Of a DNA stretch of 64,000 nucleotides, positions 50,938 to 61,478 are shown piece by piece. The translations under genes were made by a program, and so were the position numbers. This DNA is from Asparagopsis taxiformis (lineage: Eukaryota; Rhodophyta; Florideophyceae; Bonnemaisoniales; Bonnemaisoniaceae): the NCBI GenBank assembly GCA_030407315.1, contig JALQPE010002260.1, forward strand, positions 1 to 64,000, given 5' to 3'. The notes under the pieces are model-generated. The model did no database searches and was not told where the DNA came from. It saw only the letters and a list, made by a program, of their open reading frames with translations. How positions within the stretch are numbered: position 1 is the first letter of the stretch; every line of letters begins with the position of its first letter.

Positions 50938-51732
50938 ATGGCCAAGTCAACCGCTCTTGTATTCCTTCTTCTCCTTTCCCTGGTAATTGCATGTGCATTT
51001 GGCCAGACTGATTCCCTGGAAGATGAATCTCTGCCCTCCGAGCTCAACGAGGTGTCAAGGATGCGACGTCGTCGTCTCTGTCCGAACGTCTGTCTGGCGA
51101 ACAGGAGAAGGGTGAGAAGGCAATGCAGAGCTTTCAGAAATAGGATTCGTGGTTGTTCCATATTCCGTTGCACTCGTCGTGTTCGACGCTGCTTCAGACT
51201 AAGGAGGAATCGTCGGAATAATCGTCGCCGCCGTCGTATCTGCAAGATTGTCTCCATTCGTGGTTTCAGATGCTCCAGGCGTCTCATCGTCACAACGCCT
51301 CCCCCAATGCTGACAATGGACCCTTCCCCCTCTCCGATTGTTCCTCCAACTCCAGTCGTGACCGTAGGACCGATGACTCCGGAACCGACTGTGACAGTGA
51401 CTCCAACTGCTGACCCTACACCCACTGTGACCGATGTACCGGTCGACCCAACTCCAGACGAGACTGAAGAGCCTGTCGATCCTACTCCAGACGAGACTGA
51501 GGAGCCCGTCATCCCACCTCCGGAAGAGACTGAAGAGCCTTTCATCCCACCTCCGGAAGAGACTGACGAGCCTATTGATCCACTTCCGGTGGAAACGGAG
51601 GAGCCTGTGGTAACTCCAGCACCGATTGAGCCTACTCCGTTCATGGATGACGATCCGGTTCCTGAGGACGACCCCGCCCCTCCAGCTCCCGCTCCATCCT
51701 TTGATCCGGATGTGGAAATGTTCCGTTTTTAA
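50938..51732 (+). CDS. Secreted Arg/Cys-rich protein with acidic Pro-Glu repeats
   Basis: 264 aa, ATG 50938. Signal peptide (STALVFLLLLSLVIACAFG). An extremely basic domain with eight Cys follows (residues about 40-115): C-x3-C-x10-C-x9-C-x4-C-x6-C-x16-C-x9-C, ending in GFRCS like family-1 modules. Then come Thr/Pro repeats and an acidic section of about ten-residue repeats (DPTPDETEEPV, IPPPEETEEPF). The charge layout is basic then acidic. The Cys spacing fits the family-1 module with the first and fifth Cys replaced by Arg and two new Cys added. Probably extracellular; might bind sulfated polysaccharide (inference). Confidence 0.85.
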   Translation: MAKSTALVFLLLLSLVIACAFGQTDSLEDESLPSELNEVSRMRRRRLCPNVCLANRRRVRRQCRAFRNRIRGCSIFRCTRRVRRCFRLRRNRRNNRRRRRICKIVSIRGFRCSRRLIVTTPPPMLTMDPSPSPIVPPTPVVTVGPMTPEPTVTVTPTADPTPTVTDVPVDPTPDETEEPVDPTPDETEEPVIPPPEETEEPFIPPPEETDEPIDPLPVETEEPVVTPAPIEPTPFMDDDPVPEDDPAPPAPAPSFDPDVEMFRF

Positions 51733-52093
51733 TGCCTTCAAACGTCTGCATTAGGTTGCGAGGCTTCGTCCGTTGAATTCGAAACTGGGAGATTCCACGA
51801 CTTTAACAACATGAAGACTCTCTGTGAGGCATGGCGTCATTACCTTGGATAACTATCCTCCGAACGCTTTGGTTATAGTTTTCAATGTAGTCTTGTCTTC
51901 ATCGTACGAATGTATCGGATAGCTTCCGTTTTCAGAGGTTGATAATAAACCTTTGAAGATCTACTTGCACACTGGAAAACTAGAACCATGATTGTGTTTA
52001 ATTGTATTATGGCTGTAGTGATAGGGCAAAATGCGATTGCAAGTCTATGCTACCCTGGGGAGACTAGCTGGAGCACCATCCAAGGCGAGAAAA
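51733..52093. other. Spacer between convergent genes
   Basis: Holds the 3' ends of the plus-strand gene ending at 51732 and the minus-strand gene ending at 52094. AATAAA occurs near 51944. Confidence 0.5.
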
Positions 52094-52909
52094 TCACGAT
52101 GACGAACGGACTTTTCCATTATAAGGGATGTAGAACACCATTCGCTTAGTCCTGACATACTCGCAAAAGCCCTTCCTGAATCGGCCATACACAGGGATCC
52201 AGGTCTCGCGCGTAAGTGGAACCACCCTGCGTCGAGAGATTCTTCGCATACACATCGATGTTCCACTATGTCTTCCATACTTTTTGAGATAGCGCTTCGA
52301 CACACAGACGTACTTGGGGATGCATCGGCGACGAATGCACTTGGAGCTCTTACGTCTGATGAATTCATGACAGTATCCGGGCGGCCCCTTCATCTGTTTG
52401 CATGTACAGGACTTGGGGAATCTGCGATTGAACCTACGGCGTGCGCGAGGGTTTCCACCTCGTCTACCATTTCGGCGCCTCCTTCCGTTTCCAACATCAT
52501 CTAGGCCATCGTTAAATGGACGCACAGCCGTACCATCGGTGATACCTGATGTGGGGTCTTTTTCTTCAACCCAATTGCCGCCACTTTCACCTTGACCTGT
52601 GCTTGATTGCTCGCCGCCACTTTCTGTGTCTGCACCGGTGTTGTCAGATGTATCGTTGTTATTGGTGTCTGGATTGCCATTCTCCACCCATGAGTCGCCG
52701 TTGTTGGTGGACTCATCTGGAATTGGTTGGGTGGGGAATTGATGTGCTTCAGTATGGGATAGAGGGGCAGCCACTGGTTTGGGGATCGATGGAGGCTTTG
52801 GATTGGTAGGATGATTGTTTCCAAAGAGCATCCAATTGAAGTACGGAAATGCTTGACTGATGGGAAAACAACAAACGAGCAGGGTTAGTAGCAAAGTAGA
52901 ATATCTCAT
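52094..52909 (-). CDS. Secreted precursor-like protein with cationic eight-Cys domain (family 2, copy 1)
   Basis: 271 aa from ATG 52909. Signal peptide MRYSTLLLTLLVCCFPISQA. A low-complexity Asn/Asp/Glu/Gly spacer with many acidic residues follows, then a run of basic sites (GRRRRNGRRGG, RARRRFNRRF). The C-terminal domain of about 105 aa has cysteines spaced C-x-C-x9-C-x10-C-x4-C-x5-C-x17-C-x28-C. Conserved blocks are FPKSC, GPPGYC, KCIRRRC, YLKKY, RRISRR and FRKGFC. The layout resembles precursors in which an acidic propiece masks a cationic peptide until cleavage; this is inference. No known family recognised. Confidence 0.85.
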   Translation of the reverse strand: MRYSTLLLTLLVCCFPISQAFPYFNWMLFGNNHPTNPKPPSIPKPVAAPLSHTEAHQFPTQPIPDESTNNGDSWVENGNPDTNNNDTSDNTGADTESGGEQSSTGQGESGGNWVEEKDPTSGITDGTAVRPFNDGLDDVGNGRRRRNGRRGGNPRARRRFNRRFPKSCTCKQMKGPPGYCHEFIRRKSSKCIRRRCIPKYVCVSKRYLKKYGRHSGTSMCMRRISRRRVVPLTRETWIPVYGRFRKGFCEYVRTKRMVFYIPYNGKVRSSS

Positions 52910-53031
52910 ATTGGAGCTGTTGAACGTTGTAGATTTGCTGCTGTAGCGCAAGACGGTGAGGGATCGCCAATTTGCAGACGAGTTGGTGTGATGATGGGTG
53001 TGTGCATCTGGAAAGCGACAAGAACACAGAC

Positions 53032-53038
53032 ATTTATA
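53032..53038 (-). promoter_or_regulatory. TATA box of the gene at 52094-52909
   Basis: TATAAAT on the minus strand, about 125 bp before the ATG. Confidence 0.6.
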
Positions 53039-54739
53039 GAGGACTGAGAAGCGGTTCGAAACGCGGAGGGGTTGGTAGAGGCCTAGAATTGCGCGCTGTA
53101 CATGATGAAAGAACGCGAGTGAACGGAGTAAGTATGGCGCAAATCATGACGTGGCACCCAGTCGCTCGATAGAGTAGCGTAGTTGGAGGTATTTGCATAG
53201 CGATTGAGAGTCAGGGACAGGACATGTAGTGAAATGTTGAGACGCATCGAGTAATGACGCGATGTGCAATGTCCACATCAGTATACACTGCGAGAGGATC
53301 GATCGGTGGGGAGATAAACATTGTGGGGATAGTGCGTGAGAAAATTACAAGGACGCGAAACTTGTGGAACATGTATCAAAGTTCGAGGGCAGTGCGCTGG
53401 AGCGATGCAATGATGTGGGCATGACGGGGCGGCTCTAGGAGAGGAATCGGAAAATCTACAATTGGCGGAAGATAACATACATTTTTAAATATTTTGCATA
53501 GAAAGATTTTCCAGACGAAACTATACGAAGTTTTGGATTGATCCACAGGACCTGCCCTGATGTTGATCCGGATCTATTCGACATGGTTGCGAGTTTGAAA
53601 AACAGTGGCCGGTCTTCCATGTGCTCAGCTCCCACCCGAAGCTTACTTCATTGCAACGCTTCACTAAAACAAATCCGCACGCGCAATGTTGATCACCTTC
53701 TGACACCACAATGCTCAGTCCAACAAAGCCCCGCTTCCAACGTTCCAATGCGTGAGTATGAGTCGACCAACTGCCACAAAAAATCTCCGCACTTCTCACG
53801 CCGGTGCGTCCAGTTTATTAAAACCTGTTCAAGTTGAAACAACTTTCCGAGCTACAACCTAACGCCTTACTTGAGTCAACATTTCCCAGGTTGAAGAAAC
53901 CGTGCGTTTACCTGCTACCCTACAAACTGCCTCTCATACATGCAACTGACTGTGCACAGTATTGAAACGAGTAGTCGATTCAAAGTCGTTTCAATAAAGT
54001 TGGTCAATGCCAAAATCTATATTCCTAAACTGCTATTGCAATTACCTGGCCGCTTGGGTACGTTCTCAGCTGAAAAACTGCACAACTGACCAACTGCGGC
54101 TCGCCGAAGCTCTGGCCTGAAACGCGCAATCACTGCCTGTGGCAAATTTTTCGGGTTAACAGAGACAAGTTCTCGAGTCATTCATCTTCGTGAAAATTTC
54201 CAGATAATGTCATTCCTTCACATAGTAGGAAATTTCGTTCTATACGGTAATGTAGTTGCTGTTGCAATATGTCGGAAAGCTCGTCTCCGATCGTCTCACA
54301 GAAAAAAGTTGGCCGGTGGCAGTTCCTGCTTGCATGTGCTAGCTTCGAGCGTCCTGTGTATAAGATCAAATCTCTTCTATTTCACATAATGACCAGGTCG
54401 AGATTCCTTTCATTGCGAGCAATAAGCTCATTTTCTGCGAATGTGGGCTGGCCTTATTCATCACTTCGTTCCACGACATATCTACCTTTCATGGCGGTTT
54501 TAGAGCTGGCACACAAGCATGATACCAAGTTTTAGACTATACTATCCATCCGGACTTCACTTTTCGAGACGACCATTTCTCAGGCGTCAGCATTCTCTCT
54601 TTGAGTAACCATCTACTCTGTTGCATGGCCTCTTTAGGACCCGTTTTTCAAACTCGTTCCCTCTCCTCATTGTTCTCGTCTTCCTTTCATTATCTCCACT
54701 TGTACAACTCATCAGTAGATTCACTATGTCTGCATCATC
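53039..54739. other. Intergenic, no gene recognised
   Basis: About 1.7 kb between two divergent genes of the same family; no supported coding sequence. Confidence 0.4.
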
Positions 54740-54747
54740 TATTTAAG
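54740..54747 (+). promoter_or_regulatory. TATA-like element
   Basis: TATTTAAG about 115 bp before the ATG at 54861, in the position expected from the neighbouring genes. Confidence 0.45.
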
Positions 54748-54860
54748 CCTTCCCAGTTTAGAGCTTCATCCATTGGCCACACAACATCTTCTTCATAGTC
54801 TCACTACACAACCTTTTCCTTCAAGGCACCATCGTCAATTCATTCAGATCAGCTCTAGAA

Positions 54861-55649
54861 ATGAGGCTTTTCATTCTTTTCGCAACAGTATTCGTATGCT
54901 CTTCGCTATACACTTTCGCTGCTAAACAACCAAGCTTAAAGGAAGGAGTGAATATCCAGGGAATCAAATCAAACACTGTCGTGGCTCGCAAATCAGTGAC
55001 TAAAGTTGAAGAGAATGGGCGGAATGTAGCTGAACTTATTCGAGAGGATGATCTTGAATACATCGGTTCTGACAGTGGGTTGGATGACGGGTATGGTAAT
55101 GAACCTGTTGAAAACAGCGAAGACCAAATTGGAGATGATGGCGGTAACGAGCAAGAACCTTCTGGCACCATTACTGAAGGAACTGAAATTGAAAAGAAAA
55201 GCTCACAAGTTCGCCAAGTTGTTTCTGACGAGGAATTTGAAGACAAAATTGTTGTTCGTCCCTGGGGAAACCAAAAAACCAAGCCGACAAGAGGTCGCAA
55301 ATTCGACAAGAAGTTCCCAAAATCCTGTCCCTGCAAACGAGTCCCAGGTCCACCTGGATACTGCTATGAGTTTGTGAAGTCCCCTAGCCGCAAGTGCATT
55401 CGTCGTAGATGCACGGCGAAATACATGTGCGTTTCCAAGAAGTATCTCAAGAAATATTTGAAGAAGAATAAGAGGGGAAAGACAGTGGAAGTATGTCTGC
55501 GACGCATCTCTCGACGCAAGGTCGTTCCGTATACCCGGAAGACATGGAAGGGAAAGGGCAACTTCAGGAAGGGCTTCTGCAGGTATATCAGAACCAAGAA
55601 GACTGTGTTCTACGTTCCATACAGTGGGGAGGATCGCGAGGACGAGTAG
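54861..55649 (+). CDS. Secreted precursor-like protein with cationic eight-Cys domain (family 2, copy 2)
   Basis: 262 aa, ATG 54861. Signal peptide MRLFILFATVFVCSSLYTFA. An acidic spacer follows (EDDLEYIGSDSGLDDG, NSEDQIGDDGG), then a basic junction (TKPTRGRKFDKKFPKSC). The cationic domain has spacing C-x-C-x9-C-x10-C-x4-C-x5-C-x21-C-x27-C. It matches copy 1 at FPKSC, GPPGYC, KCIRRRC, CVSK, YLKKY, RRISRR, FRKGFC and FYVPY, while the spacers are unrelated in sequence, so selection acts on the Cys domain. It ends in a short acidic tail (GEDREDE). Function unknown. Confidence 0.87.
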   Translation: MRLFILFATVFVCSSLYTFAAKQPSLKEGVNIQGIKSNTVVARKSVTKVEENGRNVAELIREDDLEYIGSDSGLDDGYGNEPVENSEDQIGDDGGNEQEPSGTITEGTEIEKKSSQVRQVVSDEEFEDKIVVRPWGNQKTKPTRGRKFDKKFPKSCPCKRVPGPPGYCYEFVKSPSRKCIRRRCTAKYMCVSKKYLKKYLKKNKRGKTVEVCLRRISRRKVVPYTRKTWKGKGNFRKGFCRYIRTKKTVFYVPYSGEDREDE

Positions 55650-56766
55650 TTTGTTGAATGGGTGATATCGGGGTCACGGTAATTTAGCTTGTAGGTTGCC
55701 GTCGTATAAGAAACACTCGCAATCTCATGCGTCAGCCTTTTGGCTGCAGATTACAAAATAAACAGATGTAGTTGTTTGATGAATGGACTGATGAATCTAT
55801 GTACAGTAGGTTGGATCTGAATACTTCGGACTGTCTGCCAATTCATTGTGCTTTCAGTTATTATATCAGTATAACCATTAGACCACCACGTTACTAATTT
55901 AGGTTGTCATAATCGGGTTGTGTGCATGATACTTCTGTATGTTAGAAAAGTTATGTGGGAGTTGCTTCGTTAGATAAATGAAGCTCCTACAGTCATCGTA
56001 TCGGATTATTGTATATTCGATGCAAAGTTATTCAAGTTATTCGGGAAGTTGACGAGACGCCACTTTCGATGTTGAGGACACACTTGGATTGGTTATCGTA
56101 TAGAGCTTGTAACTCCCGTGAATGAGCACTGTGCCCCGCGTCTAGACGAAAGACGACATGGCCACGTGGCCCCTTTTTTGAAATTAAAATGTAATATTTC
56201 GTTTTCTTGTTTCCTGTTCCCACGCGGGGAGAAAATTCTTCCCATCCTCCCCGAGTCTCGTCTTCGATGCCGCGATACTCAACCCCTGCTCTCGAACCGA
56301 CCGTATCCCATTCCCTCGTGCGAATTTTCGTTGCGCAATCGATGCGATCGCTCTCTGCTCAGATTTTCAACAGCCACCTCCGCGTCTTTGACGGCTGACT
56401 TTCCATGCATGCCATCAACATTGCGATACCCGTAAGCAACGCAATAAGACACTTCATTTCCAAAGCTGTTCTTGATCCATGAAATGTGTGTAACATACCC
56501 TTCAGATGTTGTACCAGCTCTCGCCAATTATCATGTCTGCGAAACAGAAAATGTCACTTGCCCCCTCGTAACCCATTCGCTCGCTCTCCTATGATTGAAG
56601 ATCCAACTTTGTGTCATGCGTACATTTTCTTTCACCTATGCAATACCTCCGAACAGAACTATCTCAACGCCTGCCACGTTACATTTTTCTCCCCCATTCT
56701 CGATGCGATAACATTATCTCGGCACAATTTCAACATCCATCTGCCTGTGCGCACTTCTCATCGCAC
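55650..56766. other. Intergenic, no gene recognised
   Basis: No supported coding sequence. Confidence 0.4.
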
Positions 56767-56773
56767 TATATAA
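56767..56773 (+). promoter_or_regulatory. TATA box
   Basis: TATATAA 116 bp before the ATG at 56883. Confidence 0.65.
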
Positions 56774-56882
56774 GTGCCGCTTCTGCGCCACACCAAGTTC
56801 TCCAGCCATCACTCACACAACTTTCAATCTGAATCTTCAAGCCACTAACGACAACAAACCATTTCACAATCCTTCAAGAACA

Positions 56883-57488
56883 ATGAAGCTGTTTATTCTC
56901 ACCGTTGCCCTCTTCACCTGCTTTCTTCACAGTGCATATACTGTGCCGATTTCGAAGCATGATGCGCTCCGTAAAGCCAAGCCCGATACCGCAGCACTCC
57001 GGAAACCCGTATCTGTCGCTGTGTCCCGTAATGAAAAGGAACCAGGCACAATTGATCTTACCGCAGGGGGTCTACTCGATAGCACTGCTGAAGGTCAAGG
57101 TGAAGAAAGCGACGAATATGTCAACGAGGTCGGAAACGGCGAAGGAAACGATGGCAATGATGGAACTGGAGGTAGTGAAGGTAATGAAACGAGTGAAGGC
57201 GGCGATGGAAGAGAGGGTAATGAGACGACCGAAGGTGGTGAGGCCAATGAAACAACTGAAGGTGGTGAAGGCAGTGAAGGCAATGAAACGACTGAAGGTG
57301 GCGAAGGTAGCGAGGGAAATGAAACGACTGAAGGTGGTGATGGACGTGGAGGTATTGAAGGTAGTGGGATCACTAACGCTATCGAGGAGACTGGCGAAAG
57401 TGAAGGCAACGAGGGAACTAGAGGCGAACAAACCGTAGTAGCTGATGTTCCTGAGGTAGCTGAGGCGAAACTGGATGATGGTGAGTAA
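56883..57488 (+). CDS. Secreted acidic Gly/Glu repeat protein with repeated N-glycosylation sites
   Basis: 201 aa, ATG 56883. Signal peptide MKLFILTVALFTCFLHSAYT, similar at the start to that of the gene at 54861 (MRLFILFATVF). A short basic stretch is followed by imperfect GEGSEGNETTEGG repeats carrying five NET sequons for N-glycosylation. There is no Cys domain and the mature protein has no Cys. It resembles an acidic spacer of family 2 on its own, and might have arisen from a family-2 gene that lost its Cys domain. Likely an acidic extracellular glycoprotein. Confidence 0.8.
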   Translation: MKLFILTVALFTCFLHSAYTVPISKHDALRKAKPDTAALRKPVSVAVSRNEKEPGTIDLTAGGLLDSTAEGQGEESDEYVNEVGNGEGNDGNDGTGGSEGNETSEGGDGREGNETTEGGEANETTEGGEGSEGNETTEGGEGSEGNETTEGGDGRGGIEGSGITNAIEETGESEGNEGTRGEQTVVADVPEVAEAKLDDGE

Positions 57489-58592
57489 GGGTGGCTGACT
57501 GGTTCCAGGTGGGTAGACGTTGATGTAGTTGATTGCCGTGGGGATTTCTAAGCTTTGCAATCTCAGAATACTGCGGTCGTGCAGTGAATGATCAAGTAAA
57601 CACGTCCATCATATAGCTTGAATGTTTCGTTTGTGAATCCATTTGTTCAGCAGAACGCTGAGTGCTACAAGTTACATCAAGCAAGGATAGTTCCAATCTG
57701 AATTTCTGGATAGAGAACAGCGATTTCGTCTTCTAGAGTACACCGGCTGTATCATTGCGGGCAATTTCCATGGAGCAACTTGACACCAGAAACCACCTAC
57801 TCATATACCTGAACTATTCATGTAACATACCAATGGTATGCTGTATGGTGCCAGCTATGATACCATATGAAGCAGGAGTATCACACATGTCTTCGTGTTT
57901 CCACGTAACTTTTTGTTTGTGTACTACCGATATCCACTGTAATAGGCATGCAAACAGTCCAATTCTTCTTTGTTGGATCGGTATTTCAATTCCATCGACG
58001 AGAAATTTAACATTGCTCCATCGCACACGGCTTTTTCGTGTTTGGTACCAATCATGACAAAACAGCGAGTGCGTTCAGTGAGCGCACCGTGCAATTGGAA
58101 ACAATGCTACCCCTTTTCCAATAATACTGGTGGGAAGGTAATTAGGGAAGGGTACCATTGATAACAATACAACTGTTATACACGAATATCATGGACGACA
58201 TTCGATGTTCTCATAACAAACAAGTTCTACCGCACAATTTTCTCCGTGTGAACTGTTACATTTCATTTCGTTCCTACTCTATTCCCGATTCCATCACCAT
58301 ATTCTACGCCATTGCTGCCGGGATGTCACAGGGCATCTATATGAATGCGTGCCAGCCACGCGTCTTCTTCCGCCCACGACATCGATAACCCCCTGCGACA
58401 ACTTTGTTACAAAATCCATGGACTGCCAAACACGACAGCTACAACATCACTGTTATTCATTCCGATGACATCGACAACCACGACATGACAAACCAAGCAA
58501 CCAAGCCCTCGCTTTCGCGATAAAAGCACAGCAACAATCTTCAGCAAATGCAATACTCACTACAATGGTAATTCACATCATCCTTACCCACA
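57489..58592. other. Intergenic, no gene recognised
   Basis: No supported coding sequence. GATAAAAG near 58519 could act as the TATA element of the next gene. Confidence 0.4.
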
Positions 58593-60206
58593 ATGCTGTT
58601 CCATCTCCCCCTTGTACTATCCTATCTAACCCTTCTCACACATCTAACATATGCAACTTCCCCAACACAACTTGTCCCGACAATTCCACCAGTGGCTATC
58701 GGACGTGATTTCTCACTCTCTGAAAATGCACCCATGGCCACCATTCTCTCACGCGATCCAAACGCAGTGCAAACCATAACTTCACTGACTCGACTCTTCA
58801 AAACCTTCGAACATGCTGTGCATGTCCCGACCCCAACACCACTGCCAACCACTGTACGCATACGCGGTGAGCCTGAAGGAAAAATCCTACCGACATGCGA
58901 TAACCACGGCGTCAGATGGCGACAGGCATCCAATGCCTATGTCATGAAGCGTGGTTGGCGTGTTAATCATTCACTCGTCTGTGTCACTGATGTATTTGGA
59001 CACGGCACCTCTTCAATTCGTCGAAATGCCGGCGATAGAACGGTGAGGGAAACGTTCAATGCATATCGATCGGTTATGAATTCCCATCGTCAACAGTTGA
59101 TGCAACAAACGATTGGAAATTGGACTGACGTACATTTCTCATCGGCATACCCGTTTCGACAAGGAAGCCTTCAATGTAATATCGACTCTTTGTCCGGATT
59201 TAGAATAGATGGTGTCTGGCACATCCTTGCACAGCTTACAAATCACAACATTACCAACTGGGTCCCAGATGGAGCTCGTCGCTACGTGACCGAGTACCTA
59301 CGTCCCAACACACTTGAAACACATAAATCTGCACATCCGACACACCTTGTATCAGCGCGCATGCGGCTGCCGATCAGGCCATTGAACGGAACGAGACATG
59401 AAATTACAAATGCTAGTACGACGGTACATTCCATTTGGGGCGGTGCAGATCTGCCGTCCCATTTTCGCGATATAGATGTGGAGGACAACTTTGCTGTACG
59501 CGAGGCGCTTTCCGCTGGAAAACTGTACGAGCAACAGGTAGAAGCGGCAACAACTATATCCAATATCGCGATTATCACATTACCACTTGCGATGAACCTA
59601 TTCCCAGTGGCATTCATCGCAGACTTATCCTTTCCCAATGTGATATTACTCGCCTTCTTAAGCGACATTCTGTCCGCGATGCCGATGTTCATTAAGGGGG
59701 TTGAACTACTTGTCATATCCAGTAATGAATTTCTGTCAGTTGCAACACGTTTGGGCGACTCGAGCAGCTCAAGTGACATCACGGTTGTGGCAGAGATGTG
59801 GGTGGTCGGATGTAGGATCAGACAAGATATTCAACCGCTAGGAATAGTCTTCGTGGTGGTTTCTCTCACTTTCATGTTCATCGGCGTTGCATTGGAGATC
59901 GTTTCGAGACGGTATGTGTTTCGCATCCGACTGTCAAAAGAGCTGAGGGATGTGGCGCGGAATACTGCCGCGAGCAGCGACAACATTTCATGTGAAAGTT
60001 GCGTTGTGTTCGGTGAGTTTGCTAGCGATGGTGGTACTGGACGTTTCACAAAGAAAATTTCAAGTAAGATGGAGATTGATGACATATGGTCGGCGACAGA
60101 TTCTTCTCAAGAAAGCAGGCAGCCCTCAACAAAGAGCGTCCCATCGGGAAAGAAGCGGAGAATTAGCGAAGTTTTGGGGTGCATTCATCGCGGGTACTGT
60201 CAATAG
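58593..60206 (+). CDS. Membrane protein with large extracellular domain, unknown family
   Basis: 537 aa, ATG 58593. Signal peptide MLFHLPLVLSYLTLLTHL. An extracellular region of about 300 aa carries sequons NIT, NGT, NHS and NWT, and few Cys. A hydrophobic block near residues 319-376 probably makes two passes (ISNIAIITLPLAMNLFPVAF and ILLAFLSDILSAMPMFI). A last TM lies near 414-441 (IVFVVVSLTFMFIGVALEIV). The cytoplasmic tail is about 95 aa, Ser-rich with GKKRR. The topology (large outer domain between or before TMs, short tail) is like that of the gene at 10936-12440, but I see no sequence match. No catalytic motif seen. I do not recognise the family. Confidence 0.8.
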   Translation: MLFHLPLVLSYLTLLTHLTYATSPTQLVPTIPPVAIGRDFSLSENAPMATILSRDPNAVQTITSLTRLFKTFEHAVHVPTPTPLPTTVRIRGEPEGKILPTCDNHGVRWRQASNAYVMKRGWRVNHSLVCVTDVFGHGTSSIRRNAGDRTVRETFNAYRSVMNSHRQQLMQQTIGNWTDVHFSSAYPFRQGSLQCNIDSLSGFRIDGVWHILAQLTNHNITNWVPDGARRYVTEYLRPNTLETHKSAHPTHLVSARMRLPIRPLNGTRHEITNASTTVHSIWGGADLPSHFRDIDVEDNFAVREALSAGKLYEQQVEAATTISNIAIITLPLAMNLFPVAFIADLSFPNVILLAFLSDILSAMPMFIKGVELLVISSNEFLSVATRLGDSSSSSDITVVAEMWVVGCRIRQDIQPLGIVFVVVSLTFMFIGVALEIVSRRYVFRIRLSKELRDVARNTAASSDNISCESCVVFGEFASDGGTGRFTKKISSKMEIDDIWSATDSSQESRQPSTKSVPSGKKRRISEVLGCIHRGYCQ

Positions 60207-61442
60207 CCCGACAACTTGATTTATCGCCGCAGATTCAAAATTTGTGAACATAATTATAACTTTTAATTATAATTCAAAACAGACGTTATTTCGGTTTTTT
60301 ATTGTCTTATTACACCACCGTACGTGCAACGTGGACGAATCCCGATGGCAGGAACAAGCCAACAATTCAGAAATACAATGACCCGGCAGTCCGCCAGCTC
60401 GCATGTAGGGGTGTTCACGGTCCTGGTTAACCGTGGTTCGGACCAGATTGGAAGTAAATGACTGGTCCCCGTGACAGTCACTCCTATGCGAAGAGAAGCC
60501 CTGACCTATTGCTCGTAATATTCAGTCCAGCTCTTACTAAGGATTTCACATTTCCAGTCTCAAAGTAAAGACATCTTACGGTTCGTGGTCCAGTCACGCA
60601 AACAGGCTCATCGCAGTGGTCTTCATTCGGTCCGAAACGGGATCCTGCCATTCAGAATCTTGTTCCGAATTCGAAACTTTTGAATCCGGGTTTGCAGATT
60701 TGAACCGTGGCGTCATTCAGCATTCCCCTCCTGTCCGTCGCTGGTTTGAACCCAATAACAACAAAAAACCTTCTCAAACTACGCGTTGATCGAAACCTGT
60801 CCAAGTTAGAACCCATTCTTGATCAAAACCAATATGGTCACGGACGACTCTGCGAACCAACTAGATGAAACAGCAAACACGCCACTCAGTTCAATATCAA
60901 CTGAAGTCGCACCTCGCCTCTCAACCAAACGTCGAAAAAGCGCTGTTTGGGAGTGTAGTGCAATGCCACTTGGCGAAGCGCTTACAGCTAGGTGTTTCAC
61001 CTCCAATTTTGGGCACTTTACCCAATTCTTTTAATTCTCAACTATTTTGGACTATTTATTCTAACAGCAGTGCAATCACTGAACACATGGCACGTGACAC
61101 CAGTGATTCACTGAATTGTACACTACACCTAACAGTTTAAACTGTATTTACAGTGTGCCAGCGCCGCCGGCGCACCCGTCACTTAGGGTTTTTCGACCAC
61201 CCCACTGTATCAGTATTTAGCCTACCCATTGGGCACCAATCACAAGGACATTTAGGGCTACAAGCCACATGTAATTTATTATTTAACTAGAGGCGAACCG
61301 CCATGTCCTTTGATTGTAAAAGCCAGCCGGAAGCTCGGTGTCCAATCTACCCCCAGGGTGCGTTTTGCCTACTGATTCAGTGTGATTCTCACTTGGCTAT
61401 GGTGCTTGGCACTCTTCCGGTGTCCCTTTTCGCTGGTTCAGC
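60207..61442. other. Intergenic, no gene recognised
   Basis: AT-rich 3' flank (TAATTATAA repeats near 60250-60270), then no supported gene. Confidence 0.4.
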
Positions 61443-61478
61443 ATCTCAATGTCGGGACGCTGTATCAGCATTGCCCCT

